From NCBI RefSeq assembly GCF_000526415.1, contig NZ_JAGA01000002.1, positions 1,666,001 through 1,730,000 on the forward strand: 64,000 nucleotides of DNA, read 5' to 3'. Below are positions 51,110-60,477 of this stretch, piece after piece. Below the pieces are notes generated by a model that was not told the DNA's origin, searched no databases, and saw nothing but the letters and a program-made list of their open reading frames with translations. Within the stretch, counting starts at the first letter, position 1. Each line of letters opens with the position of its first letter. The position numbers and the translations under genes are program-made. This stretch comes from Kallotenue papyrolyticum. Its GTDB lineage: Bacteria > Chloroflexota > Chloroflexia > Chloroflexales > Kallotenuaceae.

Positions 51110-54100
51110 TGTCGGACCTGTGTCTTGGCGATCTTGTACGCATCAATGAAGCAGGCAAGCTCCACAGCGTTGTTCAGGTCGATGATTTCTACGGCGAGGA
51201 TAACCTTGCTCTGGCACAGAGCTACATCTTCACCGGACGCTCGGTGGGCAAAAAGAAGGCCTCTGCCGAGCTGTTGAGTCTCTTCTGCGATGCGTATCTC
51301 AACCCGCGGCTAGAGAATCGCTTTGTGGTGATCGCGACCTATGGACATGGTAAGAGCCACTTCGCGTTGGCGATCGCCAACTACTTTGGCCGCCCGCTCG
51401 ATGCGCCGGAGGGCATGGCCATTCTGGAGGGCCTGCAAAAGGCCTTGGATGGCGATGCGGGGCTGTTTGGCCGCTTGAAGGATTTCAAAGAGCACAACCA
51501 GCCCTACCTGGTGCTGATTCTGCGCGGCGACGATCCCTATGATCTGTCAACGATGCTGTTTCGCGCCTTGGATCGCGCCCTGAAGCACCATCCGGCCACC
51601 CGTGATCTGCAGTCCCCCTTCTGGTCGCACCAGGCATTGCGCTTTCTCGATAGCCTGGACGATTCCCGTCATCGGCAGGCGGACGAGTTTCTGCAGGCGG
51701 AAAGGCTTGATCTGGCGACGCTGCGCAGACAGATCAAACACCATGAGAGCCGCGCCCTGGTTGTGTTTCAGCGCCTGTTCAGCGCGCTCAATGGAGGCAT
51801 GCCGCCCAATTTCGAGCAGGGCATCTCGATCGGCGAGACAATCGATTGGATCATCCGCGAGCTGTGCCAAGCGCGCAACCTGTTCGGTGGCTTGTTGATC
51901 TTGTTTGACGAGTTCAGCGCTTTTGTGCAGCGCTATCCCGACATGGCGCGGCCGTTTAGCAGCCAACCGCTGCAGGAGCTGCTGGAGAGCGTCGAGCGTT
52001 ACCGTGGCCGGGCCGAGCTGATCGCCTTTGCGCAGCACGATCCAACCACACTGGCGCGCGAGCTGCGCCGGCGTGACCTGGCGTCCTCGACCCTGGACGC
52101 CATCGACAAAGAGCTGACCCGCTTTCCGCGTGAGCAGCGCTACCTGCTGCACTCGCCGCTGGAGGCGGTGCTGGACGCCTACATCATCCAGGATCAGGCG
52201 CGCTGGCAGAAGCTCTACGAGCAGTTGTCGTTCAAGAATCAGTTGCTGAACCACGCGTATAACACTTTTCTGCTCTTTCAGAACCACTACCAAGAACAGC
52301 TCGGCTGGGACATTGAGCATTTTCGTCAGAGTGTGGCGCAGGGCTGTTTCCCGCTGCACCCGCTGACGACTACCCTGCTGGCAACGGTTGAGTTGCACCA
52401 GACCAGCAACCCGCGCACAGTGCTCGGCTTCGTGCGTGAAGCGCTCAACGCTCGGCGCGACCAGCCTGTGATGTGTAACGGAGCGGTCAACTGGATCGTG
52501 CCGATCGAGTTGGTGGACCACTTCGAGGCTATGCTTGGCCCGGAGTATGAGGACCTGTATCTGCCGACCTACCGCAACATCGGTGGGAGCGATGCGAAGC
52601 CAGAGCAGGTGCGCGTGATCAAGGCACTGCTGCTGCGCACCCTGGCCGATATCCGCACAAGTGGTACGGAGGTGAGTTTCAACACGCTGATTGCCATGCT
52701 GGCTGGTCTGCCGACTGAGCAGGCGGATGAAACACTGCGTCAGCTTGCCCATCTGGGCCGCATCCGCTCCAACGAGTCGGAGGGAACCTACAGTCTGTGG
52801 CCATACGGGCAGGACGCGACAGCCGTTGAGCGCCTGGTGCGTGACAAGGCACGGCAACTGCCGAACACCTGGGAGACCTTCAAGGAGATCAACCGCCGTC
52901 TTGGTGAAGAAAAGTTGTTGAACAAGGTGCCGGTGAGCGTGGAATGGGGCCATACCGATGCCTGGGCGGCGCACCAGATCATCGCGCCCTTTGGGCTGCT
53001 CTCGCTCGACTGGTTACGAACGTTGGCGCAGGATTACCTCCAGCCTGCGTCCGATGGCGAGACACGCCGCGGGCTGGTGGTCTGGCTGCTTCCCGAAGAA
53101 GAGGAGCTCATCGACGATCGGCGGTCCGCGGTGCGTGCGCGGCTGCGGGAGGCCTTTGGCGAGCGTGATCTTCCGCTTGTGATCGCCTGGCCGCGTCAAG
53201 CGATGCCTCTGCTGCGCTACGCCCGGATGTGGCAGGCTGCGGCTACGCTCTCGCACGAGGAGCGCGAGAAATTCAGCAAGGACCAATACCAGACGGCGTG
53301 CACCAAGATCCATGAAGAACTCAAGCGTGGGCTCGAGCGGCTCGCGAGCAATGCCGCGCTGGCCTACTCCGGGGGTATGTTGCCCGAGCACTTGAGCGCA
53401 ACGGCGCGGCTGGACAGCGTGCTGCCCCAGGTGTATGAGGCAGTGTATGCCTACGCGCCCAAGCCGTTCTTCACCCAGTACCAGGAGCGACGGCTATACG
53501 ACCCAGTCGCTCGGGTGTGCGAGCAACTGATCCGCGGCCAGGTCTCGCTGGACGCGCTGGCTGCGAACGAGAAGGGGCCAAGCCGTGATCTGGTGATCAA
53601 GTTCCTGAAGCAGGCGTGGGGCCTGCTCGCCGAAGGTGACCTGCTGCGCGAACCGCCGGAAGGCAGTCCATTGCGCCCGGGCTGGAACAGGCTCGATCAG
53701 ACCTTTCGTCCCGATAATGTGCGCGTGGCGGTCAAACCGGTCGTTCAGGAGCTGCTCCAGGCGCCGTTTGGCTACGATGCGAACACGCTGGCGCTGTTGT
53801 TCTGCGCCTGGTATGGCTACAACCGATCAGAGGTTCAGTTTTTCAGCCAAAACACTTCCACGCCGGTAGCTCCCGAAGCGGTGTTCCGGCAGGCCAAGCG
53901 CTCCAAGACGGACGAGTTCAAAACGCCAAAGGATCTGCTCAAAACGCTGCTCACTCTTAGCCTGCAGCGGCGCAGTCGTTCCGAGGCTGAGCAACAGATT
54001 CGCTCGTTGCTGCAGCGCATCGAACAGGGAGCGCCCGCGTTCGCGTCGAGCATGGTCAAGGAAACGCTGCTCCAGTTGCGCCAGGCGTTCGACAACCCAC

Positions 54101-55347
54101 ACCTGCCGCAGGATCTCAAAGATCGGCTCCCTGCGTCGATTGATCGGCTGGAGCAGGACTACCGGCACTACCAGCACTACGACGAAACGCTCCGTACTAT
54201 CCAACAGCTCGTTCCAGAGCGGACTGAGCTCGAGAGATTGAGAGATCATTGGGGCGAGCTGCGCTCGTTACAGCCGCCGACGTTGATACTGACCGGTCCT
54301 GCATCGTTGGAGAGCGTACGCCAGGAGTTGCGGCGCAAGATCGAGGCCAAAGTGACGAACGAGCTGCAGCGGCTGGTACAACTCGACGACCCGAGCAACT
54401 ACACCCATCAGCGGCAGCGTATCAGCACGATCGGCAGTCTGCTCACCGAAGCCGGTATCGACAGCTTTAAGGAGCACGTGCGCCAGTCGCTCGCGAAGCT
54501 CGACAAACGCAAAAAGGAGATCGAGCAGCGCAGGCAGGACCAACAGGCGCTGCAGCAGCTCCGGATGTTACCGGAGCGTGCCCCGCTGTCGGATTTGGAG
54601 CGTGCGCTTCAGATCATCGACGGTCTGACGATCGTCTCCGATGAGGCGCAGCGTGAACGCGACACCAAGCGGCAGCGGATCGCAGCAATGTGCGATCGGT
54701 TGCGCGCCTTGCCGATGCAGGCCGAACAGCAGCTCATCCAGGCGCGTCGCGTCGCTGAGGTCGAGCGCGTCCGTGATGAGTTGCTCACACATCTCTCCTG
54801 GTTGGAGGGTGAGCCACTGCAGGCGGCGCAGCAGGTGCTGGCACGCTGCACGACGCTGGCTGCTTTGCTGCAAACGGTCGAGCAGCGCGCCACACGCCCC
54901 TGGCAGACGTACGAGGAGGCACAAAGCGTGCGTGCCGATCTGGCTGCCCTGCTGGCCCGCGACGATGCGGTGCTGGCTCCGGCGCAACGCGAGGAGGTAG
55001 AGCAGACGTTGCGCCAGCTGGATGAGCGCATCCAGAAGCGTCGGGACGAGGCGCATGCCTGGCTGGAACGCTGTCTCGAGCGTGAGCGCCATAGGGAGGC
55101 GGCTGCCACATTGCTCGACGAGGTGGAGCGCGCGACCGGCTTGCGCTCCTTCCTGTCGCCGCAGGATCAACAACGGTGCGAAGAGCTGGGCGAGCGCTTG
55201 CGACAGCGCCTTGATCAGGATCAGGTCGAACGGGTGATCGGGGAGTTCCAAAAAATCTCCAGTTTGCAGCAACGGCGAGTATGTCTGCAGCGCCTGGTAC
55301 AAATCGTGAAGGGTGAGTATGAGGGAGCCACGCCTCACGCTGGATAG
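51109..55347 (+). CDS. BrxC/PglY-like giant ATPase
   Basis: A 1412-residue ATPase. Walker A VIATYGHGKSH lies at about residues 74-84 and Walker B LLILFDEFSAFV at about 261-272. SYIFTGRSVGKKKASAELL near the N-terminus is typical of BrxC/PglY (DUF6079-like) proteins. The C-terminal 400 residues are long charged helices (KLDKRKKEIEQRRQDQ) that look coiled-coil. BrxC is essential for BREX and is thought to assemble with PglZ on DNA. It overlaps the pglZ start by 29 bases. This is the second giant ATPase in the operon. Confidence 0.88.
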   Translation: MSDLCLGDLVRINEAGKLHSVVQVDDFYGEDNLALAQSYIFTGRSVGKKKASAELLSLFCDAYLNPRLENRFVVIATYGHGKSHFALAIANYFGRPLDAPEGMAILEGLQKALDGDAGLFGRLKDFKEHNQPYLVLILRGDDPYDLSTMLFRALDRALKHHPATRDLQSPFWSHQALRFLDSLDDSRHRQADEFLQAERLDLATLRRQIKHHESRALVVFQRLFSALNGGMPPNFEQGISIGETIDWIIRELCQARNLFGGLLILFDEFSAFVQRYPDMARPFSSQPLQELLESVERYRGRAELIAFAQHDPTTLARELRRRDLASSTLDAIDKELTRFPREQRYLLHSPLEAVLDAYIIQDQARWQKLYEQLSFKNQLLNHAYNTFLLFQNHYQEQLGWDIEHFRQSVAQGCFPLHPLTTTLLATVELHQTSNPRTVLGFVREALNARRDQPVMCNGAVNWIVPIELVDHFEAMLGPEYEDLYLPTYRNIGGSDAKPEQVRVIKALLLRTLADIRTSGTEVSFNTLIAMLAGLPTEQADETLRQLAHLGRIRSNESEGTYSLWPYGQDATAVERLVRDKARQLPNTWETFKEINRRLGEEKLLNKVPVSVEWGHTDAWAAHQIIAPFGLLSLDWLRTLAQDYLQPASDGETRRGLVVWLLPEEEELIDDRRSAVRARLREAFGERDLPLVIAWPRQAMPLLRYARMWQAAATLSHEEREKFSKDQYQTACTKIHEELKRGLERLASNAALAYSGGMLPEHLSATARLDSVLPQVYEAVYAYAPKPFFTQYQERRLYDPVARVCEQLIRGQVSLDALAANEKGPSRDLVIKFLKQAWGLLAEGDLLREPPEGSPLRPGWNRLDQTFRPDNVRVAVKPVVQELLQAPFGYDANTLALLFCAWYGYNRSEVQFFSQNTSTPVAPEAVFRQAKRSKTDEFKTPKDLLKTLLTLSLQRRSRSEAEQQIRSLLQRIEQGAPAFASSMVKETLLQLRQAFDNPHLPQDLKDRLPASIDRLEQDYRHYQHYDETLRTIQQLVPERTELERLRDHWGELRSLQPPTLILTGPASLESVRQELRRKIEAKVTNELQRLVQLDDPSNYTHQRQRISTIGSLLTEAGIDSFKEHVRQSLAKLDKRKKEIEQRRQDQQALQQLRMLPERAPLSDLERALQIIDGLTIVSDEAQRERDTKRQRIAAMCDRLRALPMQAEQQLIQARRVAEVERVRDELLTHLSWLEGEPLQAAQQVLARCTTLAALLQTVEQRATRPWQTYEEAQSVRADLAALLARDDAVLAPAQREEVEQTLRQLDERIQKRRDEAHAWLERCLERERHREAAATLLDEVERATGLRSFLSPQDQQRCEELGERLRQRLDQDQVERVIGEFQKISSLQQRRVCLQRLVQIVKGEYEGATPHAG

Positions 55348-57520
55348 CGATGGTTCGCATCCGGTTGCCGATGATGCGGTGGTGATCGACGACGAGGCAG
55401 CGTTGTTGCGCCACCTGGGCAGTGCTGCACACCTGCATGTACGTGGCCAACACTTGTGTGCGTGGGCCGAACGGGCAGCCACACTGCGTGGCTGGCCCAT
55501 ACAGCGCCTGACGCCGCTCGCGGAGGAGCTACAACGCGCCTGTCCCCGTCTGAGCGACGAGCAGCTCACGGCCTGGCTTGGGCTGCTCGAGCCCTGCCGT
55601 GGGCAGGTGGCGCGTCCCGTGCGGTTGGAGCAGATCGCGGTGCTGCGCTGGCCGGAGCTACCGATCAACGATCAGCTAGGACGCAACCATGCTGCGGCCT
55701 GGCTGAGCTGGTTGTGTCAGCAAGCGGCGTTGGCAGCGCATGAGCAGGTGCTGCTGGCTCAGCTTGGCGCGAGCTGGGCACGGGCCTGTCCCGATTTGGC
55801 ACAGGCCTATGCTGTCAGCGATGCGCAGAGCGCCTGGCAACGCCTGGCGGCATGGTTGGGCGTGTGCGCCGCTGCCGAACCCTGGCCATCGTTTCCTTGG
55901 GCGGATGACGAACCGCTGCCGCAATGGATCAGCGCGCGTCTCGAAGAGCACTGGGAAGGCCAGCTTTTGGAGCGACCGCTGGATTTGTTTAAGGAGGTGC
56001 TCACCCAAAACGTGCATCCCGCCGTGCGGAGCTGGCTGGCACAGCGTGTCGCCGATGTCATCGAGCGCCAGGGTCGTCCAGTGCCCTGGACACAGGCAGC
56101 GCTGCTACAGCCCTACCTGGCGACGTACCGCTGGCAGAAGGTGCAGCGTCTGGCGCCGCCGCCGGAGCCCGCTGCCCTGCCGGAGCACTTCGACACAGAT
56201 ACCTTCGCGCAGGTGCGCAGGCACTGGTTCGTCGAACAGTATCTGCCCTTCCGCCAATGGCAGAGCAGCTACGGCGGGCCGGAGCATGCCCAGGTGGTGT
56301 CACGGCTGGCGCGTGCCTTCGGCGAGCGTTACCTGCACTACTATGCCAGTATCTCCGCCTCGCCCACGGCCGAGGTGCTGAGTTGGCGGCGCATGGCGAG
56401 GCTGAGCGAGCAGGCGCAGCGTGAGCAGGCGCGGCACGCCACGTTGGTGTTGATTCTGGACGGTCTGGCCTACCACGACGCGCAGGTGTTGGCGCAACTG
56501 ATCGGACAAGCGGTCAAGTGCCTGTCGCAGGTCGCTGACGAGCCGATCTGCGCACCGCTGCCGACGATCACCCGCTTCGCCAAATCGGCATTGACGCGTG
56601 GTCTGCCGCCGCGCATCGCCCACGAGTTTGAGGCAGTGGGGACATCAGAACGCACCATCGCGCAGGTGATCGCGGCCCTGAGCAATCCGCAAGGGCCATC
56701 GCTCGTCCTTTGGCCTTTGCTCGAACCCGACAAGAGCTATCATCAAGACACAACGGCCGACGAAACGCGTGAACGCGTGCAGGATGTTTTGCAAGGTATT
56801 GTGCGGCGTGTCGCGCGCATCGTGGAAGAGGTGCCCGCCGAGCGGCAGCTGCGTATCGTCATCACTACCGACCATGGTCGCCTGCTGGCGCATGCCGCAC
56901 GCACCATCACGCCGCCGCGCGGCTGCCAGGCGCACGGTCGTGCGGCGTGGGGGCAGGTGCGCCGTCCGTTCGATGCCACTGGGGTGATCATCGAGGGTGA
57001 CCTGGCCTGGCTCGATCCGCGCCGCTTTGAGCTTGATATGGCCGTCGCCGTGCTGCTTTCCGGTGAAGCCTTCACCAAAAGCAATGGCGCGGGTGGGGTT
57101 GAGCCATTTCCGCATGGTGGGGTTTATCCCGAAGAGGTTTTGATCCCCTGGCTGGAATGGGAGCGTGCGCGTGTCGAGTTGAAGCTGCGTGCCGTTGTGC
57201 GCGGCAGTGGCATGGCCGGCGCTACTGGCTGGCTCGAGCTCCAGGTTGACAACCACAGCGAGCTGGATGTGCGCTTGCTGGCCCTGGAGTTGCCGGATGT
57301 GGCGCTGCAGGTGGACCTGGTAGGACACCGTGCCAACGCACAGCAGATCACGCCCATCAATGTCGAGGTTGCAGCCTGGCCGGATCGCGATAGTCATGCT
57401 CCCGGCCTGCTGCGCTATGCCCTGCTCAACGGCAACGTCGGCGCGATCGAGGTGTCCGTCGCGCTGTCCAGCACAGCGATCTACCGATCGAACGATGACA
57501 TTTTGGATCAGCTTGGATAA
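55319..57520 (+). CDS. pglZ: PglZ-domain protein of the BREX-like system
   Basis: A 733-residue protein with a C-terminal PglZ (alkaline-phosphatase-like) domain. The metal-binding Asp is in LVLILDGLAYHD (about residue 376). LPTITRFAKSALTRG and VITTDHGRLLAHAA (about 517) supply further ligands. The N-terminal 350 residues are helical. PglZ is the marker protein of BREX systems and a putative nuclease or phosphatase. I chose the ATG at 55319 with GAAGGGTGAG upstream. The gene overlaps both neighbours, so it is translationally coupled to BrxC and BrxL. Confidence 0.9.
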   Translation: MREPRLTLDSDGSHPVADDAVVIDDEAALLRHLGSAAHLHVRGQHLCAWAERAATLRGWPIQRLTPLAEELQRACPRLSDEQLTAWLGLLEPCRGQVARPVRLEQIAVLRWPELPINDQLGRNHAAAWLSWLCQQAALAAHEQVLLAQLGASWARACPDLAQAYAVSDAQSAWQRLAAWLGVCAAAEPWPSFPWADDEPLPQWISARLEEHWEGQLLERPLDLFKEVLTQNVHPAVRSWLAQRVADVIERQGRPVPWTQAALLQPYLATYRWQKVQRLAPPPEPAALPEHFDTDTFAQVRRHWFVEQYLPFRQWQSSYGGPEHAQVVSRLARAFGERYLHYYASISASPTAEVLSWRRMARLSEQAQREQARHATLVLILDGLAYHDAQVLAQLIGQAVKCLSQVADEPICAPLPTITRFAKSALTRGLPPRIAHEFEAVGTSERTIAQVIAALSNPQGPSLVLWPLLEPDKSYHQDTTADETRERVQDVLQGIVRRVARIVEEVPAERQLRIVITTDHGRLLAHAARTITPPRGCQAHGRAAWGQVRRPFDATGVIIEGDLAWLDPRRFELDMAVAVLLSGEAFTKSNGAGGVEPFPHGGVYPEEVLIPWLEWERARVELKLRAVVRGSGMAGATGWLELQVDNHSELDVRLLALELPDVALQVDLVGHRANAQQITPINVEVAAWPDRDSHAPGLLRYALLNGNVGAIEVSVALSSTAIYRSNDDILDQLG

Positions 57521-58962
57521 TGCTTATGCGTGCCTTGTCGCATACCACGGAAACGCTCGACCAGAAGGTACAGCGCGTGTTTGGCAAGATGGTCATCGAC
57601 AAGCGCCGTTTGCCATCCAGTCAGCTCCAGAAACGGGGCGTGCCTGCCTATGTTGGCGAGTGGGTTCTGGATAAGATCGTGCCGGGCGAGGGTCCGTTGA
57701 CCCCTTTGGAAGCCGCCAGGGTGCAGGCCTGGGCGCAGAACAACGTCGCCGCGCCGAGCGACCGCGAGATCTTCAAGCATCGGCTGGCGCGGGGCGAGCG
57801 CGTGAAGTTGTTGACGCATGTGCGGGTCGAGATCGAGCTGCGCGGCGGTACTCCCAGGCGTGTTGCCAAGATCACTGCGCTCGATCTCAATGATGTTGAG
57901 ATCAGCGATGAGCTGCTGAACAAGTATCCCGATCTGCTGCGCCACGGCATGTGGGGTGTTGTCGAGCTGCTGTATACCTCCGCCGGTCCGGTGATCGTGG
58001 CGTTCAATCCCATGCAGTCCGTGGTCAACCTTGACGCGTTCAAGCGGGAGCGCGTCCATTTCACGCTCGATGAATGGCGCGATCTGATCGTGGTGTCGAT
58101 GGGCTACCGTCCGGAGGTCTTCACCGCCGAAGAGAAGCTGATCCTGTTGATGCGTCTGCTGCCGATCGTGCAGAAGAACATGCACCTGATGGAGCTGGCG
58201 CCCAAAGGGACCGGTAAAAGTTATTTGTACGAGAATATCAGTCCCAAGGTGCGCCTGATCAGTGGCGGTAACGTCAGTCCGGCAGTGCTCTTTGTCAACA
58301 ATGCAACCGGGCAGTGGGGCTTGCTCGGTCGCTTTGCAGTGGTGGTGCTCGACGAGGTGCAAACCCTGCGCTTCGAAAAGCCCGAAGAGATCATCGGCGG
58401 CCTGAAAGGCTTTCTGGCCAACGGCCGTCTCACGCGCGGCGGCCTGCACGAGACGTCCAGTGATTGCTCACTGGTGTTGCTGGCCAACATCACCCTCAAC
58501 GCAGCGCAGCAGCCGGTGCGCGAGCCGCTGATCGAGGAGCTGCCGCGCTTTCTGCGCGAAACGGCCTTCCTGGATCGCATTCGGGGCATTATCCCCGGTT
58601 GGAAGGTGCCAAAGCTGAGCCACGACAGCTTTGCCTGTTCGGTGGGGTGGAAAGCCGATGTCTTCGGCAGCGTGCTGTTGGCGCTGCGCGAGGATCTGGG
58701 CGCCGACCAGTATGTGGCGCGCCGCGTCCAGTTACGGGGCGAGCGCGCCTACAAGCGCAACGAGGATGCCATCCGCGCCATCGCCAGCGGGCTGATGAAG
58801 CTGCTGTTCCCGGACGGGATCGTGTCGGACGCCGACTTCGAGCGTTACTGCCTGCAACCGGCGATCGAGTTGCGGCAGTATGTGTGGGATCAGCTCTACA
58901 GCCTGGATGCCGAGTACCGCCAGTACGATCGCCGCCTGGAGTGCGAGCTGTTGGATGGCTGA
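57520..58962 (+). CDS. brxL: BrxL-like AAA+ (Lon-related) protein, short form
   Basis: A 480-residue AAA+ protein. Walker A LAPKGTGKSYLYENIS lies at about residue 224 and Walker B VVVLDEVQTLRF at about 275. The sensor strand is SLVLLANITLN. The N-terminal LQKRGVPAYVGEWVLD and the distal NEDAIRAIASGLMKLLFPDG are typical of BrxL. It is shorter than the BrxL of type 1 BREX and shows no Ser-Lys protease domain. The ATG at 57520 overlaps the pglZ stop (TAATG). It is the last gene of the operon. Confidence 0.9.
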   Translation: MLMRALSHTTETLDQKVQRVFGKMVIDKRRLPSSQLQKRGVPAYVGEWVLDKIVPGEGPLTPLEAARVQAWAQNNVAAPSDREIFKHRLARGERVKLLTHVRVEIELRGGTPRRVAKITALDLNDVEISDELLNKYPDLLRHGMWGVVELLYTSAGPVIVAFNPMQSVVNLDAFKRERVHFTLDEWRDLIVVSMGYRPEVFTAEEKLILLMRLLPIVQKNMHLMELAPKGTGKSYLYENISPKVRLISGGNVSPAVLFVNNATGQWGLLGRFAVVVLDEVQTLRFEKPEEIIGGLKGFLANGRLTRGGLHETSSDCSLVLLANITLNAAQQPVREPLIEELPRFLRETAFLDRIRGIIPGWKVPKLSHDSFACSVGWKADVFGSVLLALREDLGADQYVARRVQLRGERAYKRNEDAIRAIASGLMKLLFPDGIVSDADFERYCLQPAIELRQYVWDQLYSLDAEYRQYDRRLECELLDG

Positions 58963-59019
58963 TCTGCGGTCGACAGCGGGGGACCGCCGCGCGCGGCGGT
59001 CGGTCCCCGGAGGCGTGTC

Positions 59020-60420
59020 TCAGCGCTCGGCCAGCAGGTGATCGATCGCATCGGCAAGCTGGCGTAGCGTGGCGACGTGGAAGACAGCATCCACATGGCC
59101 GACATAGCGGCGCATGTCACTGTCGCCGGTGCCCCACAGCCGTTCGTGTTCGGGGTTGAACCACAGCACGCGTCGCGCGTGGCGCCGAATCGTGTCCAGG
59201 CAGTCCAGGCGCGGATCGTTGAAGTTGTTGCGGCCATCGCCCAGAATGATCACGGTGGTGCGCCGATCGACGGCGTCCAGATGCTGGCGGCAGAAGGTCG
59301 CCAGACTCCGCCCCAGATCGGTGGAGTAGTAGCCCGGTGGTATGCGTCGCAATACCTCGCGAATCGCCTCCTGTGGTCGCTTGCCGGTGAACTCCTGCGT
59401 GATGTCATGCATGTCCTCGATAAACGCGAACGAGCGCGTATGGGCCACCACGTCCTGCAGTTCGTACATCATGGTGAGCATGAAGCTGGCGTGGGGCCGC
59501 ATCGAGGTCGAGATATCACAGATCACCGCCAGTTTGGGCTTGAGCCGCTTGCGGCGGAAGCGTAGTTCGAGCGGCACGCCGCCGTAGCGCTGTGCGTAGC
59601 GCACGGTGGCTTTGGCGTCCAGCGCGCCGGCGCGATGGCGGCGGTTGCGCAGCGCCGCGCGGGTACGCAAACGCGCCACCAGACGGCGCACCTCGTCACG
59701 CAGCGCCTCGATCTCGCGCGGGTTGAGTTGGTCGATGGGACGGTCCAGCAGCTCACGCATCGGATCCTGACGCAGGTACTCGGTCAGTTGCCGGGCCAGC
59801 CCCGCGCCGACGAACTGTTCGATCTGTTCTTGCAGCGCTGTGGCGTTGCCCTCGGCGATCTGGCGCACCTGTTGCCGACCTTCGCGACTCATGCCCGCCT
59901 GCTGCAGGGCGGCCTCGAGCTGTTCGAGCAGGCGTTGCAGCTCGTTGAGGCCAAGCTGCTGTTGCATCTGCCGTTCGATGAAGCGGCGCATCTGCGGCGT
60001 GGCCTGCTGCAGGCGGCGCATGCCTGCCTGTTCGGCCATCTGTTCCAGCTCTTCGCGCGTCAGGGCGCGGCCTTCCATCAGGCGTTGCGCCAGTTCGCGC
60101 AGCTTCTGGCTGATCTGCTGCATCAGTTGCTGCATGGCCGCCGCGAGCTGTGCCTGTTGTTGCTGCGAGAGCGGCGCGTCCGCGCCCTGGGCACGCCGCA
60201 TGGGCGGACCGACCTGGAAGAAGAGAGGGAAGAGCTGGTCGAAGGCGGCGAAGTCGGGATGTTCCTTGATCAGCGTTGCGCGCAGCGCCGCGCGAAAGGC
60301 TTCGCGATCCTGGACGCCTAGCTGCTCGATCGCGCGCATGCAGTCGGCGCTTTCGGCCAGCGAGACGCGCACGCCCACGCCGCGCAACGCCTGAATGAAT
60401 TCGACAATTCGGTCATCCAT
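59020..60420 (-). CDS. VWA domain-containing CoxE-like protein
   Basis: A 466-residue protein. The N-terminal half is Gln/Glu-rich and helical (QQQQAQLAAAMQQLMQQ, LEQLEAALQQAG), consistent with coiled coil. The C-terminal half is a von Willebrand A domain with the MIDAS motif DISTSM at about residue 303 and STDLGRSL following. CoxE-like VWA proteins work with MoxR ATPases to insert metals or remodel proteins. The partner MoxR gene is 57 bases upstream on the same strand. The client protein is unknown. It is convergent with brxL and is ordinary host sequence. Confidence 0.9.
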   Translation of the reverse strand: MDDRIVEFIQALRGVGVRVSLAESADCMRAIEQLGVQDREAFRAALRATLIKEHPDFAAFDQLFPLFFQVGPPMRRAQGADAPLSQQQQAQLAAAMQQLMQQISQKLRELAQRLMEGRALTREELEQMAEQAGMRRLQQATPQMRRFIERQMQQQLGLNELQRLLEQLEAALQQAGMSREGRQQVRQIAEGNATALQEQIEQFVGAGLARQLTEYLRQDPMRELLDRPIDQLNPREIEALRDEVRRLVARLRTRAALRNRRHRAGALDAKATVRYAQRYGGVPLELRFRRKRLKPKLAVICDISTSMRPHASFMLTMMYELQDVVAHTRSFAFIEDMHDITQEFTGKRPQEAIREVLRRIPPGYYSTDLGRSLATFCRQHLDAVDRRTTVIILGDGRNNFNDPRLDCLDTIRRHARRVLWFNPEHERLWGTGDSDMRRYVGHVDAVFHVATLRQLADAIDHLLAER

Positions 60421-60477
60421 GTGCTTCTACCGGCAATGAACCATGAAGACATTCGGCAGTTCGGCGTGCTCCCTGGG

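Larger units (their letters stand above)
44250..58962 (+). other. Expanded BREX type 4-like (BrxP-type) phage defence operon
   Basis: Nine genes lie head to tail with overlaps or gaps under 10 bases: DUF4007-like A, giant P-loop ATPase, BrxP (PAPS reductase-like), McrA-head-like, DUF4007-like B, BrxF-like, BrxC/PglY-like, PglZ and BrxL-like. BrxP, BrxC, PglZ and BrxL together define BREX type 4, which has no PglX methyltransferase. The remaining genes are additional. Phosphorothioate-type DNA marking is inferred from BrxP. Confidence 0.8.
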
